Virus record (IMG/VR): IMGVR_UViG_3300025168_000642
Span: 1-24,423 of that record
Strand: one strand, 5' to 3'
Length of the DNA stretch: 24,423 nt
DNA from: a virus
Of the stretch, positions 1-9,152 are shown piece after piece; positions within the stretch are counted from its first letter, which is position 1; each line of letters opens with the position of its first letter. The notes beneath the pieces were generated by a model. It had not been told where the DNA came from. It worked only from the letters and a program-made list of their open reading frames with translations, and ran no database searches. Both the position numbers and the translations under genes were made by a program.

Positions 1-1
1 T

Positions 2-1624
2 ATAGCTGCTGCCGCTCCTGACGTCGACGACGCTGTTATTCCTGGGATAGCGGATAACCCGCCCCTTCTAAATCTGGAACCTACCGCCAAGACTGTTCAG
101 TACTTGGGCGCAGCTGCGGTTGCCTACCAAGAGGAAGTTGCCAGACAGATTGATGAGAGTGAGGTGGAGGAGGAGAAAGAGATGGAGGAAGGTAACATTG
201 CATCACCTGAGAACAATGCCCCTGAAGAGGAGATTACTTTAGACGAAGACTCCGAATGGAATACACAGGTGTCCGAGATGTCCAACGCGTACATTTCCAT
301 GGGAGACTCTGCGGAATCCCCCCACATTAGCATGTTTTTGGAAAAAATAATTAACAACCTAAACAGAGTTATTATTGGCAGGGACTCGAAGTTGATGGTC
401 CAACCTATTCAAGTTAACAGTTTATCCCCTGAGGACAGGCAAACCCTGTCAAAAACTTCTATAGCTCTGAAAGGGTATGATTGGAAAGACGACTGGGTGA
501 AAAATGATTCTGTAATGTTAATTATAGGTACCGAATCGGACATAACTGCACAATATGGCGACCCTCTAATTCGCCCTATCCTTTCCTTTCCCCAAGTCCT
601 TCAAGAGAAGATAGAAGAAGGGGGAGCTTCTTTTAATCTTGACCCTGATGTAGAACAAGAATACACAAATCAAATGATGTGGTTAGATTATGGTACGCCT
701 GATTCCCTTATAGCTAAACTAGATTTTACTGGAGATATTCGTGTATTGGTTAATTTAGCGCAAAGTAATTTTGCTGCCCGTCAATGGAACGATGTTAAAA
801 AATTATTTGATGGGACTGAGACCCTGTCTAAAGACATGATAACCAATGTTATTTCCCGGGGGCTGGCAATTAAAATTGCTGCATTGAATGCCAAGGTAGC
901 AAGTCAGGGTTCCGACCAAACTGAGTCTCAATTAGCCGAGCAACAGGAACTCACGCGACTTAACAACTTAGCTAAGACAAGCGCAGAATCTTCTGACGCT
1001 CTTATAAACCAAGAGTTGTTAAGTATCTTCCCGTCCATGGTCGCTTCCTTTGATACGGATGAGGCTTTGGCTAAGGTCGTAGGCAGAAAATCCGAAAGGC
1101 AAATGAAAGTTTTAGCTAGTTTAGTAGGAAATCCTAAGACGTTAAATATGCTCTTCCCAGAAGCGGAGATAGAAGGAAGAACTAACAAGATGAGGTCCCA
1201 AGCCATCATCGTAGGTCCTGATAAGGTTGAAAAGATGGATGTGATATCCCCTATTCTACAGAGGAAAGTGGATTTTGACCAGATTCACGCCAGAATCAGC
1301 GTCTTAGACACGCAAAACAAACTATCTGACGTAAGTTTTAACTTCGTAGCGGCTATGCAGCAAGAATCATTTACGTTAAAACTAACTACTTTGGGAATGC
1401 CTGAAATAGATAACCCAGCACAAGAATTTCTTAGTAGGTATATCTTTTTGAGATTTTATGACCCACGTCTAGCTAATGGTTCTTTACACTGGTTAAGCGG
1501 AGTTTATAAAATGACTGGGTTTAAACACGTCATTAATCCAAGCCAAGGATTCTTAACTGAGTTGAGCATTCTAAGACTGGCAAACAGTGAGGGAGATATA
1601 CAAACCGCGAGGGATACAAGATAA
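2..1624 (+). CDS. Baseplate/tail hub-like structural protein, 5'-truncated by window edge
   Basis: The frame is open from base 2 with no stop, so the gene begins before the window; a TTG at 104 is not needed as a start. About 540 residues are visible. The first ~110 are acidic and Pro/Glu/Asp rich, probably a flexible linker. The middle is helix-rich. The last ~90 residues (motifs FYDPR, LHWLSGVYK, TGFKHVIN, FLTELSILRL) have the look of the closing beta-barrel of phage hub proteins (gp27/gpD class), in which a ligand-like strand pattern ends in a T-x-L-x-x-x-R strand. It lies directly before the spike gene, as hub genes do in many contractile-tail phages, and its stop overlaps the next start (TAATG). 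In the virion it would form the ring that links tail tube and spike. The hub assignment is inferred from pattern and position; another baseplate role is possible. Confidence 0.65.
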   Translation: MAAAAPDVDDAVIPGIADNPPLLNLEPTAKTVQYLGAAAVAYQEEVARQIDESEVEEEKEMEEGNIASPENNAPEEEITLDEDSEWNTQVSEMSNAYISMGDSAESPHISMFLEKIINNLNRVIIGRDSKLMVQPIQVNSLSPEDRQTLSKTSIALKGYDWKDDWVKNDSVMLIIGTESDITAQYGDPLIRPILSFPQVLQEKIEEGGASFNLDPDVEQEYTNQMMWLDYGTPDSLIAKLDFTGDIRVLVNLAQSNFAARQWNDVKKLFDGTETLSKDMITNVISRGLAIKIAALNAKVASQGSDQTESQLAEQQELTRLNNLAKTSAESSDALINQELLSIFPSMVASFDTDEALAKVVGRKSERQMKVLASLVGNPKTLNMLFPEAEIEGRTNKMRSQAIIVGPDKVEKMDVISPILQRKVDFDQIHARISVLDTQNKLSDVSFNFVAAMQQESFTLKLTTLGMPEIDNPAQEFLSRYIFLRFYDPRLANGSLHWLSGVYKMTGFKHVINPSQGFLTELSILRLANSEGDIQTARDTR

Positions 1625-2748
1625 TGCCAATACAAGACGAAATTTCAGCAGCAGGCGGGGTAGCCGAATACGCGCGCCAACTCTTAACCAAAATGCAACT
1701 TTATGGGGAGGAAACACCTGTCCAAGAAGAAGCTTCTTCAGAGTCGGCTCCCATACCCTCAACGGGACTTGCCTTTGGGATAGTTACTCAGTGTTTGGAC
1801 GGCGACCACGCTGGAAGAATAAAAGTATCCTCTAAGAAATTTGGAGACCTGCCCCAAACCTGTGATTATGTATCCCCTATCGCGGGCGCAGGTTATGGGT
1901 TATTTGCGGTTCCTGGGATAGGCTCCATCGTCTTAGTTGGTGAGAATCCTTACTCCGATGCTTATGCTAAGTATTTTTGGCTTGGGTGTTTGTATGCCCC
2001 TGGGCAACGGGAAATACCTGGCGCCAAATCACAGCCTTACATACTCGGAAAAGGGCATGAAGCACAATTAACAAAAACAGAAGTCGATGATACGGGCAAT
2101 CCTCTCCCCAATGACCCTACTGTATCTTTTGGTGTTCCCAACGAGGCTAGTGTTTATCAGGATAACAACCTCCCCGATTCGTTCGTTTTAAAACACCCTG
2201 CGGGACACAGTATATCCTTAACTGATAAAAGCTCCTCGGAACGTAAGACAGATGAAATAAAAATAAAATCAGCGCAAAATAAGAGGCTAATTTTAAGTGA
2301 TGCTCCCGCCGAAGGCTCCGGAGGAGAGCGAATTACTTTGAGTGACGAGAACGGTAATTCTATATGTATCGCAACCGAAGGCGATGGTACTTTACAGCCG
2401 GACTCCATTAACACTTTTGCGAACGGTGATATCTACGTAGACACCGCTACAGGAAACATCGACAATACTATCAGCACTAAAAGCGAAGGAAATTATAGTA
2501 TAACAAATGCAGGTAAAGGTAATATTGATATTGCAGCTGATAATGGGCATGTTACAATAGACGCTAAAGCAGGAATCACTCTAACATGTGGCTCCTGTAG
2601 TATTAAGATGACCCCTAACTCTATTAATATCACTGGTCCTACCGGAGATGTGGTTATCGAACAAACTTCACTCAACAAACATACTCACCAGTACGTAGCT
2701 CCAGTGCACCCCGCCGGTTCTGTGCCTACTACACCACCAATCCCATAA
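1624..2748 (+). CDS. Central baseplate spike protein (gp5/gpV/VgrG-like), no lysozyme domain
   Basis: This 374-residue protein should be the trimeric needle at the tail tip that breaches the cell envelope. After a short helical lead (1-45) comes a gp5/VgrG-type OB fold at about 48-130 (FGIVTQCLDGDHAGRIKV, then a YGLFAVPGIGSIVLV strand pair and YFWLGC). Residues ~195-350 are short alternating strands rich in Gly, Asn, Asp, Ser and Ile, as expected of a triple-stranded beta-helix. The tip carries His-Thr-His at 353-355 and a further His at 362, before a Pro-rich tail ending TTPPIP. In P2 gpV and phi92 gp138 such an HxH motif binds an iron ion at the apex. T4 gp5 has a lysozyme domain after the OB fold; none is visible here. 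The ATG overlaps the stop of the hub-like gene. Family assignment is firm; metal binding is inferred. Confidence 0.9.
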   Translation: MPIQDEISAAGGVAEYARQLLTKMQLYGEETPVQEEASSESAPIPSTGLAFGIVTQCLDGDHAGRIKVSSKKFGDLPQTCDYVSPIAGAGYGLFAVPGIGSIVLVGENPYSDAYAKYFWLGCLYAPGQREIPGAKSQPYILGKGHEAQLTKTEVDDTGNPLPNDPTVSFGVPNEASVYQDNNLPDSFVLKHPAGHSISLTDKSSSERKTDEIKIKSAQNKRLILSDAPAEGSGGERITLSDENGNSICIATEGDGTLQPDSINTFANGDIYVDTATGNIDNTISTKSEGNYSITNAGKGNIDIAADNGHVTIDAKAGITLTCGSCSIKMTPNSINITGPTGDVVIEQTSLNKHTHQYVAPVHPAGSVPTTPPIP

Positions 2749-2750
2749 TC

Positions 2751-3902
2751 ATGATTACAGTCGTAGAACAAGAAATATATGGAAGCTCTCTTTGCTTTTG
2801 GGGGAACACCAGAGATGTCCCTGACAGGTATGCAGGAGGAGCTGCATTTGGGACTCTCTTAGGACAGACGTACGAGTTAGACACAGTCTCTGGCAGCCAA
2901 ATGGTTTACAGGAATAGACAACCTCAATCCAATGGCGCGTTTCCGCCCACACCGAAAATTATCAACAAAATAAGTATTGAACCGCTGTGGACTTATAGTA
3001 ATTTAAATCCTAGTGCTGTTACTCTTCCAGGTGCCCCAGCAAACCCTTACTTTGCGTTTTTCGCTGATGTAAAAATACAACCTTATATCGCCACACAACC
3101 TCTTAACAATTTAACTCAAAATTTCTTTGCTTTTTCTGCAACAAATGATGTTGAGTGGGAGCTGAATCAGTGGAGTCCGAGCGCTGGTCTTGAAAAAGTT
3201 AACGACATACATTTTGATGACAAGTTTGTATTACAGCCGTGGGAAGATTTAAAGGTAAGGTTGCTGGACGCTCAACTATCTGGGACACTACAAACGTTTG
3301 CCACAGGCAACGTCACTGTATCCAACGCACGACTTAGGCAGTGGGTTTACAACTGGGCTGAGTCAACCCAACCTGTTGCCAAGATTCGCATTGAGATGGA
3401 AGAGTTCGTCGCATCCTCCCAATACTTTCACAGGACCAGTCTTAATGATGTAAATATTAAGGGCACGGGGCTCTTCAGCGACACACCCGAGGAGTGGCAA
3501 GAGGTAACTCTTTTAGATTTTCGAAGCACTTCGCTAACGCTTAACGAAGCTCCATTTAACACCTCATCGTTCACGTCCTTCCAGTTAGATAACTTAGATT
3601 TCAGAGGAGCGTACCCATGGGGCGGAACGAGCACATCTCGTTTCATGTATTCAATTATGTTGCATACTGAAGGAAACCCTCCTGCCACCAGACACATTAG
3701 AAAATATGTTAGGTTTGCTGGCGGAGCAGTATCCGACTTAGAAATCAATGGACTTTTACAGGATATAGGTCCTATACAAATAGAGAAGGGACAGTGGTTG
3801 ACAGCGAGATTGTATGATATCGCATCGGCTATACCAACAACTACCGAAGCTTACTCAGCTAGACAAATGCCTGCATTTTGGCTAAATGGAACAGTAACCT
3901 AA
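2751..3902 (+). CDS. Unrecognised virion structural protein (383 aa)
   Basis: I do not recognise this family. The protein has no signal peptide, no membrane segment and no catalytic motif. It is rich in aromatic residues, Thr, Ser and Asn, with many short predicted strands, so an all-beta fold is likely. Two halves are suggested: about 1-190, ending at a strand-rich PWEDLKVRLLDAQLSGT stretch, and 200-383, which contains QWVYNWAE, YPWGGTSTSRFMYSIMLH and a closing QMPAFWLNG. It sits between the spike gene and the lectin-like gene, two bases after the spike stop, inside the baseplate operon; a baseplate or tail-tip accessory role is inferred from that alone. The ATG at 2751 is the first in frame after the upstream stop, but there is no Shine-Dalgarno-like sequence in front of it. 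Confidence 0.85.
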   Translation: MITVVEQEIYGSSLCFWGNTRDVPDRYAGGAAFGTLLGQTYELDTVSGSQMVYRNRQPQSNGAFPPTPKIINKISIEPLWTYSNLNPSAVTLPGAPANPYFAFFADVKIQPYIATQPLNNLTQNFFAFSATNDVEWELNQWSPSAGLEKVNDIHFDDKFVLQPWEDLKVRLLDAQLSGTLQTFATGNVTVSNARLRQWVYNWAESTQPVAKIRIEMEEFVASSQYFHRTSLNDVNIKGTGLFSDTPEEWQEVTLLDFRSTSLTLNEAPFNTSSFTSFQLDNLDFRGAYPWGGTSTSRFMYSIMLHTEGNPPATRHIRKYVRFAGGAVSDLEINGLLQDIGPIQIEKGQWLTARLYDIASAIPTTTEAYSARQMPAFWLNGTVT

Positions 3903-3914
3903 ATACAATAGACG
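3903..3914 (+). other. Largest intergenic gap (12 bases)
   Basis: An AT-rich spacer between the unrecognised 383-residue gene and the lectin-like gene. It has no hairpin, no T-run and no clear Shine-Dalgarno sequence. It is too short to contain a promoter by itself. No stretch over 300 bases in the window lacks a gene. Confidence 0.6.
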
Positions 3915-6900
3915 ATGACGTTATTCACAGAAAAATCACTCAACTTAATGCCTTCACAGGCTTTAACGGGGTTGAGCAATTCCTTAATTGTAGACAAAGC
4001 CTCTAAACAAGTAGAACTTTCAACTAAAAGTGCCAAGATATCCAAATTAGAAGGAACCTCCCAAATAAGAACCCCTGTATCAGGACGTATATCAGTATCC
4101 AACGGAAGTAACCAAGCCAAAAGCCAACAAGAATCTATGGCGACCCCAGCTAAGTCCACTGCACAAGGCGCTTCTATAATGAGCGACCCTACTATTAATA
4201 GTGCAGCGGCTCCTGTCTATGTTCCCGGTACTGTACCTCCCGATACAAGCTCGGACGATATTAGCAGTATGTCTTCGGAGATTAACTCCTATTTCGGTTC
4301 TACCGAACAGCCGTCTAGCCCCATAACGTCTGCACGAATTTCTAAACTGCAGATGAGAATTACGGAACTACAGCTTGAGATAGGGGAGATAGATACCAAT
4401 CTAGAATTTATTAATGTGATTTTGGAAGGAAGAGCTTCCGGGGAATTAACTAACCCTGTACTCAATTTATCTGCTCTTGATATTGGCACTCTGCCTGATG
4501 CTACCCGAGAAAAAATCACTACCGCCGTTCAAAACAATAAGGAATTTGTCCAAAATAAAATCATAGCCCCTTTTATAGAAAATCAGAAAATCTTAGCAGC
4601 CCTACAGGCTCAATTCTCTGGTACTCTTGGAAGTCCAGACCCCATCTTTGATTTAGATTTTGGTCCACCTATCTCGACAGAACAACGGTTTGTGTTGTCT
4701 CGAGATGGTTTATACTACGACTCCCGTACAAACCCGGTCCCGAACGTAATACCGTCCCCTGTCTCAGCTAATATGTGGGACCTTCAGTATGACTCCAATC
4801 GCGGTGGTCGTGGTCTATCTTTTTCAGAAGAAGATGGGGAGAGTGTTGTTAACACTATTTTTGATTTAAACAGAGATTACGAGGGAGAAAACCCGAACGT
4901 CGAAAGCTATTTTAAATATGATGATGTTTTGCAGCAGTTTAAAGATGATAAGATGTCCCATATGAGTGAAGTATCTGGTTATATTACTGAGATTTTGGCA
5001 AATGGGTATGGCGCTACTGACGCCATTGTACAGACTTACACGGCTCAGCTCGGCGCTGTAGCATCGGTATACGACGGGAAGATAAAAAAACGTAAAAGAC
5101 AACTTACAATTGCAGCTATTTACGGGAGAGACACTTTTCAAGTAACGGACAGAACTCATCCTCTTGGAGAAGGTGTATTTTTTGTATATGAACCTCCTAC
5201 AGGAAAAGCTTTTGAGTACATGTTACAGTACGATAACCTTTCTGATGAATTAAAAAGCAGTACCTTCTACACTTTGGTAGGAGGGGAAACGGTTCTTTTT
5301 AATACTCACACTAAAAGGGTGGTAACAGGGGAGAACGCAGATAATATTTTAGGACGAGTAGGTACTTGGAAAGAAATTCCTCGCATTCCTATTAATGATT
5401 TCTCTTACTTAAAACAAAGCGACATCCCTTTAACTACACAAAGAAATCTAACCTTATTCTCTGAGGACTTAGACACCATTATTGCTCCATTCCAGGCAAG
5501 GTATGTGGTAGGTCCTAACGATATGCCCGCAACGTCCGTCAATTCCTTAGCAGTAGACCCTATTGGATTAGGTGATTGGACACACAGACAAACTTCTGGG
5601 AGTTTAAGTGCTACAACTCCTCTTTATAAATCACTTACGGATGACATTATTACTGATGGTTTGTTAGTTTGCTACAATTTCTTAGACCCTGATGCAGTAA
5701 CTCAACCTTCTGGAACTTTGTATGCTTTAAATAATGCAGCTGAAGGCTCCACACGTCTTGACGGTAAATTGGTAGGATGGGACAAATCGTTAGTATTCCC
5801 ATCGGGAGTAGGGCAGGCTTATTTTGCGGGGACTATCTTCGATGAGAGAGAATCACAAAACGCCTTGTGGTCTAATGTTTCGGGGTCCTACGTGAGATTA
5901 CCTAATTCCACCAAAGACTACTCAACCTTACAACCAAACATACCTTACAAAGGGTCACGATTGCTAGATAATTTATTTTACAGTAATGAAGGGGTAACTA
6001 TAGACTTCTGGGCTTATGTCCCTCGGGTTTTTAGTGACATGGATGATAACCACCGGTATAGGTTAGCCTTTGCCAATGAAAACAGCGGTCCGGTAGCATC
6101 TAATTACATTGCCGCCAGCACTCAATCCCAAACGAGCCAAGGAAATGGATTAACAGTAGGAGGCACCAACTTCGATAGAACTATAGGGATGATAATGGGT
6201 TGGAGAGACAAAGGGTCTCCTGACAACACCTCGGTTGGAGGAACCGATTACTATTCAAGCGGGATAGAGTTTTGTATTTCCCCTACAGTAGGACAAAACC
6301 AATCATACCCAACGGACCCAACCACTTCCTGGGGTCACAGTGTGTGTATCGCCGAGAGGTGGAACGCGTCGTCAATCGTTCCTGACAATAAGACAACAGC
6401 CCTCACCGAAGTAGGTATGTACGTCCCAAGCTCACTTCTAACAGCAAGTGGGTACGGTATTCAGGACGTGAGTTCAGGGTACCACCACATCAGCGTGTCC
6501 TTTGATTATAATAAGGACGTAGTTAATTTTCATTTTGATGGTGAATTACTTACAACCTCCTCTTTAGGAATGGTATTAGGGGGAAGCCCCGATGACACTA
6601 GTTTGCCGACTTCTGTTAAAATGAACTTAGAAAATAAAACAGATACTATTGTTTTTAATGACCCTACTACAGAAAGCTTTTTAGGAAATACTATTTATGA
6701 TGAAAGGTGTACCCCTGAACGAGTAGCTTTCCCAGTATTCACCCCGTGGATTATTGGGGGAGGTTACACCGATAATATCCCGAAAATACCTGGAACGAAT
6801 TACAGACCGCAAGGGTTCCTAGGAAGTAACACCAACAACACCTACCAAGGGACCCAGAAAGGGGACACGGTAGATACCGTCTCGCTCGGAACAGGCGGGG

Positions 6901-7106
6901 ATTTCATCGTAGGTCAGCACGAACCCCCCTTATCAGGAAGCAAAGGAGGCACCTCGGCTCTTAGAAGGCGTATTCCTCGAAGCGGTTTAGACGGGTATAT
7001 TGGGAGTTTTAAGATTTACTCACGACCTCTAACTACTAATGACGCTAAACGTAATTACGATAGCCAAAAAGGATTCTTTCAAAATATCTTACTGCCTACC
7101 CCATAA
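3915..7106 (+). CDS. Large virion protein with C-terminal LamG/concanavalin-like lectin domain
   Basis: This 1063-residue protein probably decorates the baseplate or tail tip and binds host glycans. Residues 1-130 are Ser/Thr/Pro-rich and low in complexity. A heptad-like helix follows at about 136-170 (SKLQMRITELQLEIGEIDTN), which may drive oligomerisation. The segment near 255-305 (FVLSRDGLYYDSRTNP, then MWDLQYDSNRGGRGL) looks like a separate beta module. From about 693 (GVTIDFWAYV) to the end the strand pattern fits a LamG/concanavalin A-like fold: HHISVSFDYNKDVVNFHFDG around 855-875 and the closing DGYIGSFKIYSRPL then NYDSQKG near 1025-1055, a typical final strand of such domains in phage proteins. 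The 12-base gap before this gene is the largest in the window. Lectin fold is well supported; the ligand is unknown. Confidence 0.8.
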   Translation: MTLFTEKSLNLMPSQALTGLSNSLIVDKASKQVELSTKSAKISKLEGTSQIRTPVSGRISVSNGSNQAKSQQESMATPAKSTAQGASIMSDPTINSAAAPVYVPGTVPPDTSSDDISSMSSEINSYFGSTEQPSSPITSARISKLQMRITELQLEIGEIDTNLEFINVILEGRASGELTNPVLNLSALDIGTLPDATREKITTAVQNNKEFVQNKIIAPFIENQKILAALQAQFSGTLGSPDPIFDLDFGPPISTEQRFVLSRDGLYYDSRTNPVPNVIPSPVSANMWDLQYDSNRGGRGLSFSEEDGESVVNTIFDLNRDYEGENPNVESYFKYDDVLQQFKDDKMSHMSEVSGYITEILANGYGATDAIVQTYTAQLGAVASVYDGKIKKRKRQLTIAAIYGRDTFQVTDRTHPLGEGVFFVYEPPTGKAFEYMLQYDNLSDELKSSTFYTLVGGETVLFNTHTKRVVTGENADNILGRVGTWKEIPRIPINDFSYLKQSDIPLTTQRNLTLFSEDLDTIIAPFQARYVVGPNDMPATSVNSLAVDPIGLGDWTHRQTSGSLSATTPLYKSLTDDIITDGLLVCYNFLDPDAVTQPSGTLYALNNAAEGSTRLDGKLVGWDKSLVFPSGVGQAYFAGTIFDERESQNALWSNVSGSYVRLPNSTKDYSTLQPNIPYKGSRLLDNLFYSNEGVTIDFWAYVPRVFSDMDDNHRYRLAFANENSGPVASNYIAASTQSQTSQGNGLTVGGTNFDRTIGMIMGWRDKGSPDNTSVGGTDYYSSGIEFCISPTVGQNQSYPTDPTTSWGHSVCIAERWNASSIVPDNKTTALTEVGMYVPSSLLTASGYGIQDVSSGYHHISVSFDYNKDVVNFHFDGELLTTSSLGMVLGGSPDDTSLPTSVKMNLENKTDTIVFNDPTTESFLGNTIYDERCTPERVAFPVFTPWIIGGGYTDNIPKIPGTNYRPQGFLGSNTNNTYQGTQKGDTVDTVSLGTGGDFIVGQHEPPLSGSKGGTSALRRRIPRSGLDGYIGSFKIYSRPLTTNDAKRNYDSQKGFFQNILLPTP

Positions 7107-7108
7107 CA

Positions 7109-7519
7109 ATGCCTAACTTCGATTTAAATTATATAAAAACAAACGCTAAGAAGAGAATCTTAGGCGTCGCATTCCCTATGATGAATGAAGGGATTGGCGG
7201 TTACGTAGCTCAGAATGAAAACCTTAAATCCCTAAAAGATTGTGTTATACAATTAATTATGACAGGTAGAGGAGCCCGGGTGATGAGACCTGACTATGGG
7301 ACCGACTTACGTGCCTCTGTATTTGAGCAGATGACTGGGGATATGATTGACGCCTTAAAGCAGCAAATCTTACAAACGATTTCGAAGTATGAGCCTCGGG
7401 TTATCGTTAAGCGTATAGCTCTTACACCCAATTTTGAAAGACATACCCTAAAGGTAGAACTTTATATCACATCAAAAGATGATTTACTAAACGGAGAACT
7501 GGTGGAGGTTCTCGTATAA
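7109..7519 (+). CDS. gp25: Baseplate wedge / sheath initiator, gp25-like (GPW_gp25 family)
   Basis: At 136 residues this is close to the size of T4 gp25 (132) and of TssE-like proteins. Hallmarks are visible: the GRGARVMRPDYGTDLRASVF stretch at about 53-72 matches the R-x-M-x-P-D-[FY]-G-x-x-L signature, and Glu-Pro-Arg at 95-97 is the conserved EPR motif of the family, followed by paired strands (VIVKRIALTP, then HTLKVELYIT). In contractile tails gp25 joins the inner baseplate wedge and nucleates the first ring of sheath subunits. Its place directly before the gp6/J gene is the order seen across myoviruses. The start lies two bases after the previous stop with no Shine-Dalgarno sequence, so coupled translation is likely. 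Assignment is secure. Confidence 0.95.
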   Translation: MPNFDLNYIKTNAKKRILGVAFPMMNEGIGGYVAQNENLKSLKDCVIQLIMTGRGARVMRPDYGTDLRASVFEQMTGDMIDALKQQILQTISKYEPRVIVKRIALTPNFERHTLKVELYITSKDDLLNGELVEVLV

Positions 7520-7521
7520 CT

Positions 7522-9150
7522 ATGCCAACCAACGCCGACTACTCTCGTTATTTTCAAGGTCTGTATAATATCTCAGGCTTCGATGGGACCATTGAGTCCG
7601 ACTTCTTAAAATTAGGACAAGTTCCTGACGATAGAAAATCTGACCTAATTGATTACAACGTCAATGGGTTTGACCAGTATCGAACTGCCTTACAGAATTA
7701 CCTGAAATCCGTATACCCACTAGACTATAACAACTTTGCAGCCTCCGACTTAGGTCAGATGTTAGTTGAGATGTTTGCTTACATGTCCTCTGTTTTAGCC
7801 TTACGCGCAGATATGACCGCCAATGAAATGTATATTGATACGGTAAAGAATGAGGATAACCTAAAAAGGCTTCTCGAGCTTATTGGCGTAAGGATGAAAG
7901 GTCCTACCGCATCTAAGGCTACAGGGTTATTAGTTATTCCGGACGATATAACAATCGACGCGAATGGGGTTGTGATTAACAGAAACGACCGTAGCGTTCA
8001 GGTAGCCAACCAGAGAAGCAATGTCGCTTTGTCGTACACTGTGACTAAGCAGCTAAATGACGGAACCTTAGATTTATTCTCACAAGATTTGACCTTAAAT
8101 GCTGCTGCTTTTAATGGTCAATCCGCGAGTGGTTTATTTCTAGTAGAAGGAGAGTTCAATACTGCTGACGGTACGTTTAGAGGAGGCGCTAAGACGCGTC
8201 AAACTTTTGAAATTACCAATGGTCCTGTTATTGAAGGAAGTATCGGCGTCTCTTCAACGGAAAACAACGGTACACTATACAATGAAATTAGTAATTTATT
8301 TTTAGCTTCTGGAGGTACGCAAACCGTATTTGAGAAAACCTATACCGGAGGGTACGGCTGTATCCTTACCTTTGGTGATGGGGTAAGAGGTAGTTTACCA
8401 ACCCCGGGCGCTAATTTTACAGTAACTTACCGGACAGGAGGAGGAGGTAACGGAAATATCGCCCAAGGAACATTAAACACAACTGTTAAATGTTTTAACG
8501 GGGGAGTCAGCCCAGTAGACGCAACTCTAACTAATACAACTAAGGGTTCGGGAGGTACTCCAGCCGAATCTGTAGCTCACGCTAAACGATACGCCCCGTA
8601 TTTCTTCCGGACTCAGTACCGAGCGGTTACGGGGGAGGACTATAATGTCCTTGCCAATTCTTTTGTGGGTACCGGAGGAACTACAGCTAAAGCTATGGCT
8701 TCTTTGAGAACCAATGGAGCAGCAGCTAACGTAATTGATTTATTTGTCCTATCAAAAGCATCATCCACCCAGCTAGAACGCGCTTCGGTTGCCATGAAAA
8801 AAGAATTACTAGATTACTTCCAGAACTACAAAATGTTGACGGACGACATCGTTATTTCAGATGGGGTAGTACGCACCTTGGATATAGTAGCAACGCTTTA
8901 TATTGATAAATCGAATAAGAGATTCATTGATTCTATTCAACAAAAAGCAGCCGACAAACTTCTAGCATTCTTTGATGTGGATAATCTTGCATTTGGGCAG
9001 AAGATAAGTCTAGCGGAGGTAAATAATTTTATGCTTACAGTCCCAGAAATTAGGTTCTTTAAGATAGACAACCTCCCTGACGACTTATACGTAAACTTTA
9101 ATGAGATTGTTCAACTGAACAACTTTGAATTTAATACGGAGCTTGTGTAA
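7522..9150 (+). CDS. gp6: Baseplate wedge protein, gp6/J-like (Baseplate_J family)
   Basis: This 542-residue protein is a wedge subunit that, in T4 and P2, dimerises to form the inner ring around the hub. The N-terminal helical part (about 60-130) has the family pattern: SDLGQMLVEMFAYMSSVLAL, then a helix with NEMYIDTVKNEDNLKRLLEL and IGVRMKG. A beta-rich middle (130-345) includes LTFGDGVRGSLP, a G-D-G-x-x-G loop common in J proteins. The conserved FFRTQYRAVTGEDYNVLA motif at about 361-378 (R-A-V-T-x-x-D-Y) is diagnostic. The remainder alternates strands and helices, with a DIVATLYID strand and a final NFEFNTELV. T4 gp6 is 660 residues and P2 gpJ 302, so the length is in range. A GGAGG occurs upstream at an unusually long spacing of 13 bases. 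Confidence 0.95.
   Translation: MPTNADYSRYFQGLYNISGFDGTIESDFLKLGQVPDDRKSDLIDYNVNGFDQYRTALQNYLKSVYPLDYNNFAASDLGQMLVEMFAYMSSVLALRADMTANEMYIDTVKNEDNLKRLLELIGVRMKGPTASKATGLLVIPDDITIDANGVVINRNDRSVQVANQRSNVALSYTVTKQLNDGTLDLFSQDLTLNAAAFNGQSASGLFLVEGEFNTADGTFRGGAKTRQTFEITNGPVIEGSIGVSSTENNGTLYNEISNLFLASGGTQTVFEKTYTGGYGCILTFGDGVRGSLPTPGANFTVTYRTGGGGNGNIAQGTLNTTVKCFNGGVSPVDATLTNTTKGSGGTPAESVAHAKRYAPYFFRTQYRAVTGEDYNVLANSFVGTGGTTAKAMASLRTNGAAANVIDLFVLSKASSTQLERASVAMKKELLDYFQNYKMLTDDIVISDGVVRTLDIVATLYIDKSNKRFIDSIQQKAADKLLAFFDVDNLAFGQKISLAEVNNFMLTVPEIRFFKIDNLPDDLYVNFNEIVQLNNFEFNTELV
9138..9141 (+). promoter_or_regulatory. Shine-Dalgarno-like GGAG before the gpI-like gene
   Basis: GGAG lies 11 bases before the ATG at 9153 and 17 before the alternative ATG at 9159. 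The spacing favours the first ATG but is longer than the usual 5-9 bases. It lies inside the 3' end of the gp6/J gene, so coupling may matter more. Confidence 0.35.
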
Positions 9151-9152
9151 AC

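Noticed and set aside
104-106. TTG at 104 as the start of the first gene
   Set aside because: The frame continues upstream without a stop to base 2, and there is no ribosome-binding sequence before the TTG. The gene is better read as truncated by the window edge.
1587-1835. Overlapping + strand 82-codon frame across the hub/spike junction
   Set aside because: It overlaps both well-supported genes in another frame and its Arg/Ser/Asn-rich composition is typical of an out-of-frame translation.
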